Shown here: piece by piece, positions 38,496 through 46,893 of the stretch
Position numbering within the stretch: the stretch's first letter is position 1
Layout: every line of letters begins with the position of its first letter
From: Cryptosporangium aurantiacum
GTDB taxonomy: Bacteria; Actinomycetota; Actinomycetes; Mycobacteriales; Cryptosporangiaceae
Reading direction: 5' to 3'
DNA length: 64,000 bases
Assembly: GCF_900143005.1 (NCBI RefSeq)
Contig: NZ_FRCS01000029.1
Coordinates: 1-64,000 of the forward strand
The notes under the pieces: model-generated
What the model saw: the letters and a program-made list of their open reading frames with translations, nothing else
Told to the model about the DNA's origin: nothing
Database searches by the model: none
Position numbers and translations under genes: made by a program

Positions 38496-39170
38496 ATGAC
38501 CACCACGCTTCCGTCGCCCGTCAGGTCCGGGGAGCGCCCGAGCCGCAGGGAACGCTTCGGCGCGGCGATCTACGATCCGTTCCTCGCGCTGGGGGAGCGG
38601 CGGGGAATGGCCCAGCGGCGCGACCGGCTGCTGGCCGGGGCGCGTGGCGCGGTCCTCGAGATCGGCGCGGGCACCGGGCTCAACCTCGCGCACTACCCGT
38701 CGGACGTGCGGGCGCTGATCGTGTCCGAGCCGGACGCGGGTATGCGGGCCGTGCTCGAACGTCGAGTCGGTGAATCCCGGGTTCCGGCCGTGGTGTCGCC
38801 GGCGTCGGCGTCCGCTCTGCCGTTCGAGGACGCCGCGTTCGACACGGTGGTGTCGACATTGGTGCTGTGCACGGTCGAGGACCCGGCGGCGGCTGCCGCG
38901 GAGGTGCGCCGGGTGTTGCGTCCGGGCGGCCGGTTCCTGGTGATCGAGCACGTCCGGGCCGTCGACGGCAGTCGTCTGGCTCGGTGGCAGCATCGGCTGG
39001 CCGGACCGTGGAAGGCGCTCGCGGCCGGCTGCCGGTGCGACCAGTCCACCGGCCGGGTGCTCACGGACGCCGGCTTCGACGTCGAGACGCTGTGGCGGGA
39101 CCACTGGAGCGGGATGCCGGCGATCGTCGGTCCGCTCGTCGTCGGGGCGCTTGCCGCGCCGGACGCGTGA
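38496..39170 (+). CDS. class I SAM-dependent methyltransferase
   Basis: 224 aa from ATG 38496 with AGGAGA upstream. It has motif I VLEIGAGTGLNLAHYP (~53-68), the post-I acidic residue in VSEPDAGM, LPFEDAAFDTVVSTLVLCTVEDP and VRRVLRPGGRFLVIEHV. The set resembles the METTL7/UbiE-like Methyltransf_11 group. Substrate unknown. It diverges from the phytase; the 38300-38495 gap contains GGCCGGTTCCGGCC, a short inverted repeat, and no further gene. It is coupled to the patatin gene by TGATG. Confidence 0.85.
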   Translation: MTTTLPSPVRSGERPSRRERFGAAIYDPFLALGERRGMAQRRDRLLAGARGAVLEIGAGTGLNLAHYPSDVRALIVSEPDAGMRAVLERRVGESRVPAVVSPASASALPFEDAAFDTVVSTLVLCTVEDPAAAAAEVRRVLRPGGRFLVIEHVRAVDGSRLARWQHRLAGPWKALAAGCRCDQSTGRVLTDAGFDVETLWRDHWSGMPAIVGPLVVGALAAPDA

Positions 39171-40480
39171 TGACCGGGTTCGTGCTGGTACTGGCCGGTG
39201 GCGGCGAGCGGGTGCTGGCCTGGGAACTCGGCGTGGTCGCCGGGTTGGCCGACGCGGGGTTGACCCTCGGGGCGGCGTCGGTGGTGCTGGGGACGTCGGC
39301 GGGGGCGTTCCTGGCGGCACGGCTCGCCGGTGGCGTCGACGCCCGCGAGGAAGCGGAGAGGCTAGCGTGCGCGCCGCTTGCGCCGCGTGAGCCGTCGGCG
39401 CCCTCCGCGTCGTCCGCGTCGTCCGCGTCGTCCGCGTCGTCCGTGCCCGGCTGCTCCGGGGTTTCCCGCGCGCCGAGGAAGCCCGGCGGGTCTGGTGTGC
39501 TGGGTGGGTCGGGTGTGCCTTCAGTGCCTGGCGGGCCAGGTGTGCCGGGTGCGCGGGACGGGTCGAGCGTGCGCGGCGAGCCTGGTGGGCGTGGCAAGCC
39601 GGGCTCTACCGGCTTGGCGGGCAGGCCCGGCGGGCCGGACTCGCCGGACTCGCCGGGTGGGTGGGCCGGGTCGGTCGGAGCCGCGGCCTCGGCCGGATCG
39701 GACGGGCCGGTGGAGCCCCACGAGCCCGCGGCCGGGCTGGCGGAACCCGGGGCGCCCTCGGCCGGATCGGACGAGTTGGGGGATTCTGGTGAACCCTCCG
39801 CTGGGTCGGGCGGGACGGTGGAGCCGCGCGAGCGCTCGGGCGACAGTCGCGCGGGCGCGTTGTTCCGGGCGCTCGCGGAGGTGTGGCCGGCCGACGGCGA
39901 TCCGGACGTCGGCCGGCGGTTGATCGGGCGGTTGGCGATCGAGAACTCGCCGGGCGACGCGTACGCCTTCCTCACCGCCACCGCGGCCCGGCTAGGGCGG
40001 GCGCGATGGCCGGAGACGCTGCGGATCACCGCGGTCGACGCCACGGCCGGTCGCCGCGTGGTCTGGGGACCCTGGGACGGCGTCGCGCTCGCCAGGGCCG
40101 TCGCCGCATCGCAGGCCGTGCCGGTGCTGCGCCCGCCGGTGCCGATCGACGGGAACGCGTACATCGACGGTGCGGTCGGGTCGGCGGCCAACGCGGACCT
40201 GCTCGTGACGCTCGGCATCCCCGCCGGGCCGGTCGTCGTCGTGAGCGCGACCGATCCCGCCGCGACCGAGGGCCCCGATTCGCTCTGGGCGGCCGCCGCC
40301 GTCCGGGAGGAAGCCGCGTTGACCGCTGCCGGGTTCCATGTCGTCACGGTGTCGCCGGACCCGGCGGCCCGAGCGGCGATGGGGCCGGATCCGATGGCGC
40401 CCGGCCGGGTCGCCGACGCCGTACGGGCCGGTCGCCGTGCCGGCAGCGCCGCCGCCGCCTGCCTGCCATCCGCCGCGTGA
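39170..40480 (+). CDS. patatin-like hydrolase with collagen-like insert
   Basis: 436 aa from ATG 39170. The patatin catalytic elements are split. An N-terminal part has the oxyanion loop GGGERV (10-15) and nucleophile Ser43 in GTSAG; a C-terminal part has catalytic Asp333 in IDGAVGS. Between them ~155 residues (~75-230) are Gly/Pro/Ser-rich with Gly-X-Y runs (GVPGARDGSSVRGEPGGRGK) and SSA repeats from a 9-bp DNA unit (39406-39446). Related patatins of this RssA-like type are ~280 aa without such an insert. It is likely a cytoplasmic lipase or acyl hydrolase. It is co-transcribed with the methyltransferase. Confidence 0.8.
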   Translation: MTGFVLVLAGGGERVLAWELGVVAGLADAGLTLGAASVVLGTSAGAFLAARLAGGVDAREEAERLACAPLAPREPSAPSASSASSASSASSVPGCSGVSRAPRKPGGSGVLGGSGVPSVPGGPGVPGARDGSSVRGEPGGRGKPGSTGLAGRPGGPDSPDSPGGWAGSVGAAASAGSDGPVEPHEPAAGLAEPGAPSAGSDELGDSGEPSAGSGGTVEPRERSGDSRAGALFRALAEVWPADGDPDVGRRLIGRLAIENSPGDAYAFLTATAARLGRARWPETLRITAVDATAGRRVVWGPWDGVALARAVAASQAVPVLRPPVPIDGNAYIDGAVGSAANADLLVTLGIPAGPVVVVSATDPAATEGPDSLWAAAAVREEAALTAAGFHVVTVSPDPAARAAMGPDPMAPGRVADAVRAGRRAGSAAAACLPSAA

Positions 40481-40505
40481 CGCCTTCGACCCGCGTGGAG
40501 GCGCT

Positions 40506-40541
40506 GAACACTTTGTGCCCCTCTGACGGCACAAAATGTTC
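40506..40541. terminator. bidirectional terminator hairpin
   Basis: GAACACTTTGTGCC (40506-40519) pairs with GGCACAAAATGTTC (40528-40541) with one mismatch, between the convergent patatin and LuxR-hydrolase genes. A/T runs within the arms give a short U-tract on either strand. Confidence 0.75.
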
Positions 40542-40582
40542 ACCGCTTCGCCACCCACTCCGGGAACCAGAGGATCTGTCGC

Positions 40583-41686
40583 TCAGATCAAGCCGCGGCG
40601 GATCGCGGCGGCGGCAGCCGCGGCGCGGGTCGGCTGATCAAGCTTGCGCCGGATGTTGGCCACGTGTCGATGCACGGTGTGAGCGCTGACCACCAGTGCG
40701 GCTGCGATCTCCGCGTCGCTGTGGCCGGCGGCGACCAGCCGCAGCACGTCCCGCTCCCGCTCAGTGAGCCGCCCGTCCCCGCCACCGGACGCCTCCCCGC
40801 CGGCCCGGGCGCCGCTGACCACAGCACCATCGGACGGAGCGCTGCCGACCTGGGCGCCGTCGGACGGAACCGCGGGGGTGAGGAACGGCGTCAGCGCGGC
40901 GAGCACCGCGGCGGAGTCCTCGAGCCACGGCGGGTGCACCACACCGTCCAGCGGCCGTAGCCGCGCTCCGGGTATCCCGGCGGCCACCTCGCGTCCGAGT
41001 GTGAACGGGATCGCCCGGTCGTCGCGCCGGTGCAGGACGAGCGTCGGAGCCTGCACGTGCGGCAACGCGGCGCGGACGTCCACCCCGTACACCGACGCCA
41101 GCACGGACGCCGCGGTGTCCGCATCTGCGGAATCTCGCTGGAGGCGCGCGAACGCGTCGCGGACCCGCGCGTCCGCTCCCGGGATCCAGACGTCGGCGAG
41201 CAGGCGTGACCCGGCGCCCCAGTGCGCCCGGATCGTCGCGACGATCGACTCCTGCAGCGCGGCCGGTGCGCTCGCGGCACCGTCGGCGAACCCGCCCACG
41301 AGCGCCAGCCGCGTCACCCGATCGGGATGGGTCGCGGCGTACCGGATCGCGGCGCAACTGCCGACCGAGATGCCGAGCAGGGCCACCCGGTCGAGGCCTA
41401 GGGCGTCGAGCAGCGCACCGAGCACTACGTCATCGGTGCCGACGCCCGGCAGCACTGAATCGGCGAGCGGCGGACGATCGGAGAGGCCGGTGCCGAGGCG
41501 GTCGTACCGGACGACCCGGTGTGTTCGGGCGAGCGCGGTCACGAACGCGCGGTACTCCGGGAATTCCCAGTCCCGCTCCAGATGACTGACCCACGGCGCC
41601 GGCAGCACGAGCGGCGGGCCGTCACCGGTCTCGGCGTACGCGATCCGGCCGCCGGGCACCGAGCAGAAGCCGATGCGCTGCTCCAC
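40583..41686 (-). CDS. alpha/beta hydrolase fused to LuxR-type HTH
   Basis: 367 aa from GTG 41686. Residues ~1-275 are an alpha/beta-hydrolase: RYDRLGTGLSDRP, nucleophile Ser107 in GISVGS, VLHRRDDRAIPF (acid) and a His in DGVVHPPWLED. Residues ~305-367 are a LuxR C-terminal helix-turn-helix (LTERERDVLRLVAAGHSDAEIAAALVVSAHTVHRHVANIRRKL in short form: LTERERDVLRLVAAG, HTVHRHVANIRRKL). Such fusions are thought to be transcription factors that sense, or cleave, a small ester or lactone; that is inference. It lies six bases downstream of the Nudix gene, so probably in one operon. Confidence 0.85.
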   Translation of the reverse strand: MEQRIGFCSVPGGRIAYAETGDGPPLVLPAPWVSHLERDWEFPEYRAFVTALARTHRVVRYDRLGTGLSDRPPLADSVLPGVGTDDVVLGALLDALGLDRVALLGISVGSCAAIRYAATHPDRVTRLALVGGFADGAASAPAALQESIVATIRAHWGAGSRLLADVWIPGADARVRDAFARLQRDSADADTAASVLASVYGVDVRAALPHVQAPTLVLHRRDDRAIPFTLGREVAAGIPGARLRPLDGVVHPPWLEDSAAVLAALTPFLTPAVPSDGAQVGSAPSDGAVVSGARAGGEASGGGDGRLTERERDVLRLVAAGHSDAEIAAALVVSAHTVHRHVANIRRKLDQPTRAAAAAAAIRRGLI

Positions 41687-41692
41687 GGCCGG

Positions 41693-42169
41693 TCACCCGG
41701 CGCCGGAGGGCAGCGACTCGGCGAGCCGGTCGAGGAACGTGCGCTGCGCGGTGACCAGTTTCTCCCGCGCCGTGTCCAGATCGAACCACGCGACCCGGTC
41801 GACCTCCGGGAACTCCCGCATCTGCCCGGACTTCGGCGGCCACTCGAGCGTGAACGTGCCCGGGACGACGTCCTCGGGGGAGAGGTCGCCCTCCACCGCC
41901 CAGACGGTCACGGTCTTGCCACCGGACTGCTTCACCTCGCCGAGCGGCACCAGCGGACCGTCCGGAGCGGGCAGCCCGAGTTCCTCGGCGAACTCCCGAC
42001 GCGCCGCGGCCTCCGGTGTCTCGTCGTCGGCGTACTCGCCCTTCGGCACTGACCAGGCGCCCGCGTCCTTCCTGGCCCAGAACGGGCCGCCCATGTGCCC
42101 GAGCAGCACTTCCAACCCGTCGTCGCTCGTCCGGAACATCAGCAGCCCCGCGCTACGCCTCCCCGCCAT
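41693..42169 (-). CDS. Nudix hydrolase
   Basis: 158 aa from ATG 42169; the start is supported by a -10 six bases upstream and by the family N-terminus MAGRRSAGLLMFR. The Nudix box is canonical: Gly44-x5-Glu50-x7-Arg58-Glu59-x2-Glu62-Glu63-x-Gly65 in GEYADDE...RREFAEELGL. WSVPKGEY precedes it. The substrate class is uncertain (nucleotide sanitising or dinucleoside polyphosphate type). A near-consensus DNA-damage promoter suggests a housecleaning role in stress. It is followed at once by the LuxR-hydrolase gene. Confidence 0.9.
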   Translation of the reverse strand: MAGRRSAGLLMFRTSDDGLEVLLGHMGGPFWARKDAGAWSVPKGEYADDETPEAAARREFAEELGLPAPDGPLVPLGEVKQSGGKTVTVWAVEGDLSPEDVVPGTFTLEWPPKSGQMREFPEVDRVAWFDLDTAREKLVTAQRTFLDRLAESLPSGAG

Positions 42170-42175
42170 GCCGAC

Positions 42176-42198
42176 AGTGTGCCGTGCCCCACCGACAA
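42176..42198 (-). promoter_or_regulatory. PafBC/RecA-NDp-like promoter of the Nudix gene
   Basis: Read on the minus strand, TTGTCGGTG (42198-42190), exactly eight bases, then CACACT (42181-42176), six bases before ATG 42169. The upstream nine-mer is a perfect consensus match. The -10 is CAnnnT rather than TAnnnT, one mismatch. Confidence 0.6.
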
Positions 42199-42267
42199 CC
42201 CGGGAGCCCGGCAAAATAACAAGCCCAAACAGAGGCGGAACGAGCGAAGACCCGCGACCGTGGCCGG

Positions 42268-43479
42268 TTAGTCGCCCACCTGCTCGCTCACCGACGTCAA
42301 CGGCACGCCGACGACAAAATCGTGCGCCTCCGCCACCGCCCCGTCGAGATACCCGTCCTGCACGCGAATCGCAGACGGCGCCTCGGCCGCCCCCGGGGCC
42401 CCCCAAAGACCCCGCAGACCCCGCGCATCCAGCACCCCGAGCCGCCCCGGCAGCACCGCCTCGATGCTCCCCGCCCGCGGCGCCCCCAGGTCCACAGACG
42501 ACACCGCCACCCCACCCGGCGCGGACGAATCCGCCCGGCGGCTCGGCGTGTGCCCGCCGAGCGCGGTCATCGCGATGCTCAGATACGCCTCGCCGAGGCG
42601 TTGCGCCAGGTGGTGCCCGGCCGGCGAGACCCGCATCCCCGGCAGGCTGACCGGCGTCCGCTGAATGTGCCCGTTCGCCGCACCGATCACGATTTTGGCG
42701 TCCGAATGGTGTTGTAGTAACCAGAACACGGTCTCGGCCATCGCCCGGTCGCGGGCGGAAGCCATGAGTGCGCTCCGCGCGGCGTGGCCGCGCAGCATCT
42801 GGTCGAACAGGACGCCGAGCCGGACCTCGTGGCGGGTAGCCGCCGGCGGCCCCGGCACTTGCGTATCGCACCAGGCGGCGAGCTCGGCCCAGTGTGCGGT
42901 CAGCGCGTCGCGGTCGGCGCGGGGGAGCGCCGTGTAGGCGGCGTAGGTGTGCAGGGCGTGCTCGTCGGCGAACGCCCCGGTCGCGGTGATCAGATCTTCG
43001 ACGAGTGCCCGCCCGCTCGTCCCGTCCAACGCCACCCGGAGCCGTTCCAGCAGCGGAAGCGGCGTCGCGGCGGACCCGGGCAGGTCGAGGCCGGCGTAGC
43101 GGACCCCGGCCTCGCGCATCCAGGCGAGGTGGCCGCGCATCTCCGCGGACTGTCCCATCCGGTAGGTGAGGTTCTGGTCCGCGAGCGTCCGGAGGTCGCC
43201 ACGCCCGCTACGGATCCACGCGTCCACGGCGACGCCCTCGGAGAACCCGGATTCCAGCGCGAACACCGTGAAGCCGCACCGCTCGACCAGGAACCGGGTG
43301 ATGCGGTGCCGGAGCAGCGTGTACTCGCGTACGTAGTGCGCGCTCTCGCCGATCGCCACCACTCTGGCCTGCGCGAACAGTGCTGCGAGCGGCTCGAGGT
43401 CGTCGAGCGGTTCGTGCGGGTCCACGGTGGTGAACGGGGTGAAGTGATCGGTCACATGAGACGTGACGGGGAGTGACAC
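42268..43479 (-). CDS. erythromycin esterase family protein
   Basis: 403 aa from GTG 43479 with AAGGTGAG upstream. Residues Glu45 and His48 in the GESAH motif correspond to catalytic Glu and His of EreA/B/C; RDRAMAETVFWLL and KIVIGAANGHIQR supply further family residues. The fold is the EreA/ChaN-like group, which hydrolyses macrolide lactones in resistance members, but many chromosomal relatives have no known drug substrate. TAAGGT about eight bases before the start could be its -10. It diverges from the LacI regulator gene. Confidence 0.88.
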   Translation of the reverse strand: MSLPVTSHVTDHFTPFTTVDPHEPLDDLEPLAALFAQARVVAIGESAHYVREYTLLRHRITRFLVERCGFTVFALESGFSEGVAVDAWIRSGRGDLRTLADQNLTYRMGQSAEMRGHLAWMREAGVRYAGLDLPGSAATPLPLLERLRVALDGTSGRALVEDLITATGAFADEHALHTYAAYTALPRADRDALTAHWAELAAWCDTQVPGPPAATRHEVRLGVLFDQMLRGHAARSALMASARDRAMAETVFWLLQHHSDAKIVIGAANGHIQRTPVSLPGMRVSPAGHHLAQRLGEAYLSIAMTALGGHTPSRRADSSAPGGVAVSSVDLGAPRAGSIEAVLPGRLGVLDARGLRGLWGAPGAAEAPSAIRVQDGYLDGAVAEAHDFVVGVPLTSVSEQVGD

Positions 43480-43507
43480 CGGCTCACCTTAGCGAACGGA
43501 GTGATCC

Positions 43508-43558
43508 TTGACACTCTCGGTCGAGAAGGCGCATCCTGCCGAAGGCGAACGTTCGCCT
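43508..43558 (+). promoter_or_regulatory. promoter and palindromic operator of the arabinoside operon
   Basis: TTGACA (43508-43513), 18 bases, CATCCT (43532-43537), then a perfect 16-bp palindrome AGGCGAACGTTCGCCT (43543-43558) at the expected transcription start. The CG-centred palindrome is typical of LacI-family operators, so autorepression by the adjacent LacI protein is likely. Confidence 0.7.
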
Positions 43559-43626
43559 AACCAACCCTCGGTCTCTGCCGACGGACGGTCCTGGCGGGAT
43601 GTTAGCGGTCACATGGAGGTGATCCC

Positions 43627-44622
43627 GTGTACGTCTCGCTCAAGGACGTCGCCGAGCGCGCCGGGGTCAGCTTCCAGACGGCCAGCAAGGTCCTGAACCG
43701 ACGGTCCGGTGTCGTCTCGGTGGCCACCCGCGAGCGCATCGAGCGGGCGGCGCGCGAACTCGGCTACGTGCCGAACGCGCTGGCGCGCGGCCTGGTCCGG
43801 CGGGACTCGCTGACGGTCGGCATCCTCGCCGACGACTTCTCCGACGTCGCGCTGTCCCGGTTCGTGGTGGCCGTCCAGCGCACGGTCGAGCGGCAGGGCC
43901 ACGCCGCCCTGGTCGCCACCACCGCCCCGGAGAGCGCGGCGCCACTCCGGCGATTGCAGGAGTACCGCGTCAACGGCATCGTCGTCGTCGCACCGAGCAT
44001 CGAAGAGGACGCCGGGTTCGGCGAGTACCTCCGCGGGCCGCTGCCGGCCGTGACGCTCAACCACATCGCGGGCGGCGGGGTGCCCGCGGTCGGGTCCGAT
44101 CACCGCCAGACCGGTGCGCTCGCCGCGGAGCATCTCGTCGGTCTCGGGCACCGGGCGATCGGCACGGTGACCGGTCCGACCGGACGGCGGGTCGTGGGCA
44201 GCCGCCTCGGCGGCTTCCGCGCGACGCTGGACGCGGCCGGGGTCGGTCTTCCCGAGCACCGCGTGCTGGCCACCGAGTGGGACGCCGGGAGCGCCGCCGC
44301 GGCCACCCACCGCCTGCTCGACGCCGACCCGGGCATCACCGCGATCTTCGCCCACAACGACACGATGGCGTTCGGCGTGCTGGCCGCGCTGCGGGTGCGC
44401 GGCGTGCCGGTGCCGCAGGCGTGCTCGGTGGTCGGCTGCGACGACGCGCCGCTGGCCGGGTTCGCGGCGCCACCGCTGACCACGGTCCGGGTTCCGTTCG
44501 AGGAGACCGGAGCGCGCGCGGCCGAGTTGCTGCTCGCCCGGATCCGCGGCGAGGACATCCCGCCCCGTGACCTGCTGCCCGTCCACCTCGTCGTCCGAGC
44601 CTCCACCGCACCGCCCCCGTAA
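43627..44622 (+). CDS. LacI-family transcriptional regulator
   Basis: 331 aa from GTG 43627 with GGAGGT upstream. The LacI HTH VSLKDVAERAGVSFQTASKVLN (3-24) and hinge YVPNALARGLVRRDS are followed by a periplasmic-binding-protein-like ligand domain (TVGILADDFSDVALSRF, VGSDHRQTGALAAEHLVGLGH, FAHNDTMAFGVLAAL). It should repress the downstream sugar operon until an arabinose-containing ligand binds. It is the first gene of the operon, 24 bp before the solute-binding protein gene. Confidence 0.93.
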   Translation: MYVSLKDVAERAGVSFQTASKVLNRRSGVVSVATRERIERAARELGYVPNALARGLVRRDSLTVGILADDFSDVALSRFVVAVQRTVERQGHAALVATTAPESAAPLRRLQEYRVNGIVVVAPSIEEDAGFGEYLRGPLPAVTLNHIAGGGVPAVGSDHRQTGALAAEHLVGLGHRAIGTVTGPTGRRVVGSRLGGFRATLDAAGVGLPEHRVLATEWDAGSAAAATHRLLDADPGITAIFAHNDTMAFGVLAALRVRGVPVPQACSVVGCDDAPLAGFAAPPLTTVRVPFEETGARAAELLLARIRGEDIPPRDLLPVHLVVRASTAPPP

Positions 44623-44646
44623 CCCCGAGAAACGGAAAGGACAGCG

Positions 44647-45978
44647 ATGACCTCTCCGCCAGCAGCGTTCTCCCGACGATCGTTACTCCGAGGTGCCGTC
44701 GGCGCCGGAGCCCTCGCCGCTCTCAGCGGCTGCTCCGTCGCGTCCGGCCTCACCACCGCCGGTGAACCGGCGAGCACACTCCAGTTCTGGGACCTGTTCG
44801 GGGGTGGTGACGGCGTCCGCATGCAGTCGATGCTGGACGTCTACCGGAAGCAGAACCCGGACATCACGCTGAAGTCCACCACGTTCAACTGGGGCAACCC
44901 GTACTACACGAAGGTGTCGCTGGCGACGGTCGGCAACAAGCCGCCTGACGTCGCGGTCGCCCACCTGACCAGGGCCAAGTCGATGGTCGAGGGCGGCCTG
45001 CTGCAGGAACTGACGCCGGACACCCTGGAGCGAGCGGGCATGACCCCGGACAAGTTCAACGACCGCGCGTGGAACGCCGGGCTGGTCGACGGCAAGGCCT
45101 ACGCGATCCCGTTCGACACCCACCCGTTCGTGATGTTCTACAACACCGACATCTGCGAGAAGGCGGGCCTGCTCGACGCCGACGGCGTTCTCAAACCCCT
45201 CAACGGCGAACAAGCCTTTCTGGACGCCATGCAGAAGGCCAAGCAGGTCACCGGCGGGTTCGCGGGTGCGATCGCGATGAACACCGAGATCGTCACGCCG
45301 TGGCGCGCGTTCCAGTCGCTCTACTCCCAGCTCGGCGGCACGGTGCTCGCCGACGACGGCACGAAGGTCGTGATCGACGACGCGAAGGCGCTGCGGACGC
45401 TGACGTTCCTGCGAGGGCTGACGAAGAGCGGCCTGTTCCCGGAGAACGTCGACTACCAGGGCTCGATCGCCGACTTCTCCGCCGGGAGGACCGCGTTCCT
45501 GTTCCAGGGCGAGTGGGAGATCACGACGTTCCAGACCGCGAAGACGCCGTTCTCGATGGCGCTGTTCCCGCACGTCTTCGACGAGGGTCCGTACGCCGTG
45601 CAGGCCGACTCGCACACGCTCGTCATCCCGCAGAACACCAAGCTGACGCCGGAGCGGCTGGACCGGGCGCTGGCGTTCATCCGGAGCCTGCTCGACCAGA
45701 GCAACACCTGGGCGGAGGGCGGACACATCCCGTCCTGGCTGCCGTACCGGAACAGCGCCGAGTACCGGGCCCTGCAGCCGCAGGCGACGTATGCGTCCGC
45801 CGCCGACAGCGCGGCCTACGACCCGGAGGGCTGGTACTCCGGCTCGGGGTCGAACTTCGAGATCGTCACCGGCTCCGCGATCGGCGCGATGATGGCCGGC
45901 ATTTCCGAGCCGCAGCAGGCACTCGACGAGATGCGCACGAAGCTCGACAACCTCGCCGCCACCGCCTCACCGATCTGA
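44647..45978 (+). CDS. ABC sugar-binding lipoprotein (Tat signal)
   Basis: 443 aa from ATG 44647 with AAAGGA upstream. A twin-arginine signal (FSRRSLLRGA) ends in a lipobox LSGC with Cys29. The mature protein is a family 1 solute-binding protein (TLQFWDLFGGGDG, FDTHPFVMFYNTDICEKAGL, DFSAGRTAFLFQGEWE). It should deliver arabino-oligosaccharides or arabinosides to the two permeases that follow; the substrate is inferred from the GH51 gene at the end of the operon. Confidence 0.92.
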   Translation: MTSPPAAFSRRSLLRGAVGAGALAALSGCSVASGLTTAGEPASTLQFWDLFGGGDGVRMQSMLDVYRKQNPDITLKSTTFNWGNPYYTKVSLATVGNKPPDVAVAHLTRAKSMVEGGLLQELTPDTLERAGMTPDKFNDRAWNAGLVDGKAYAIPFDTHPFVMFYNTDICEKAGLLDADGVLKPLNGEQAFLDAMQKAKQVTGGFAGAIAMNTEIVTPWRAFQSLYSQLGGTVLADDGTKVVIDDAKALRTLTFLRGLTKSGLFPENVDYQGSIADFSAGRTAFLFQGEWEITTFQTAKTPFSMALFPHVFDEGPYAVQADSHTLVIPQNTKLTPERLDRALAFIRSLLDQSNTWAEGGHIPSWLPYRNSAEYRALQPQATYASAADSAAYDPEGWYSGSGSNFEIVTGSAIGAMMAGISEPQQALDEMRTKLDNLAATASPI

Positions 45979-46006
45979 GCCCTGCTCCCGACTCCGGAGG
46001 TCGACG

Positions 46007-46891
46007 ATGACCACCCCAACGGTGCGGCAGGGGCGCTCTGCCGCCGCGTTTCTGGCTCCCTTCCTGATTCTTTACGTCTTGTTCATCGTCGGGCCCGCGC
46101 TCTACGGCCTGCTGATGAGCTTCTTCGACACCAGCATGGTGAAGGCCGGTCTGTCGACCTTCGCCGGCCTTCAAAACTATGTGGACGCTGTGAGCAGCGC
46201 CGATTTCTGGTCGTCGCTGTGGCACACACTGTGGTTCACGATCCTGACCACACCCCCGCTGGTGATTCTGGCGCTGGCGTTGGCGCTGCTCGCGAACCGG
46301 GTCGGGCGCGGCCGGTGGTTCTACCGGTTGGCGTTCTTTCTGCCGTACGTCCTGCCGTCCGCGGTGGTCGCGCTGATCTGGATGTGGATCCTCGCGCCCG
46401 GCATCGGGTTGCTCGACACGTCGCTCGCGCAGATCGGCATCACGGCGCCGAACTGGCTCGGCAGCGAGAACTGGGCGATGCCCGCGCTGGCGCTCACCAC
46501 GGTCTGGTGGACGCTCGGCTTCAACTTCGTGTTGTATCTGGCGGGTCTGCAGGAGATTCCGCGTGACCTGTACGAGGCGGCGGCGCTCGACGGTGCGAGC
46601 CCCTGGCAGCAGATCCGGCACATCACGATCCCGCTGCTGGGGCGCACCACGACGCTGGTGGCGGTGCTGCAACTCATCGCGTCGATGAAGGTGTTCGACC
46701 AGATGTACATCATGACGTCCGGCGGGCCGAACTTCTCCACCCGGTCGCTCCTGCAATACGTCTACGACGAGAGCTTCACCAATTACCGGGTCGGCTACGC
46801 GTCCGCGGTCTCGATGTTGTTCTTCGTGATCCTGCTCGCCATTTCGGCGGTCTGGTTCCGCATGGTCCGTTCGCAGCAGAAGGAGGTCTGA
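46007..46891 (+). CDS. ABC sugar permease, MalF type
   Basis: 294 aa from ATG 46007. Six TM helices are predicted; the EAA loop for the ATPase contact is EIPRDLYEAAALDGASPWQQ. It belongs to the CUT1 family. The operon has no ATPase gene, so a shared multi-sugar ATPase (MsiK type) elsewhere in the genome is expected. Confidence 0.93.
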   Translation: MTTPTVRQGRSAAAFLAPFLILYVLFIVGPALYGLLMSFFDTSMVKAGLSTFAGLQNYVDAVSSADFWSSLWHTLWFTILTTPPLVILALALALLANRVGRGRWFYRLAFFLPYVLPSAVVALIWMWILAPGIGLLDTSLAQIGITAPNWLGSENWAMPALALTTVWWTLGFNFVLYLAGLQEIPRDLYEAAALDGASPWQQIRHITIPLLGRTTTLVAVLQLIASMKVFDQMYIMTSGGPNFSTRSLLQYVYDESFTNYRVGYASAVSMLFFVILLAISAVWFRMVRSQQKEV

Positions 46892-46893
46892 TC

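Noticed and set aside
38867-39169. Fusion of the methyltransferase region with the patatin frame
   Set aside because: This stretch is the methyltransferase gene read in another frame; the patatin fold begins at ATG 39170 with the GGG oxyanion loop.
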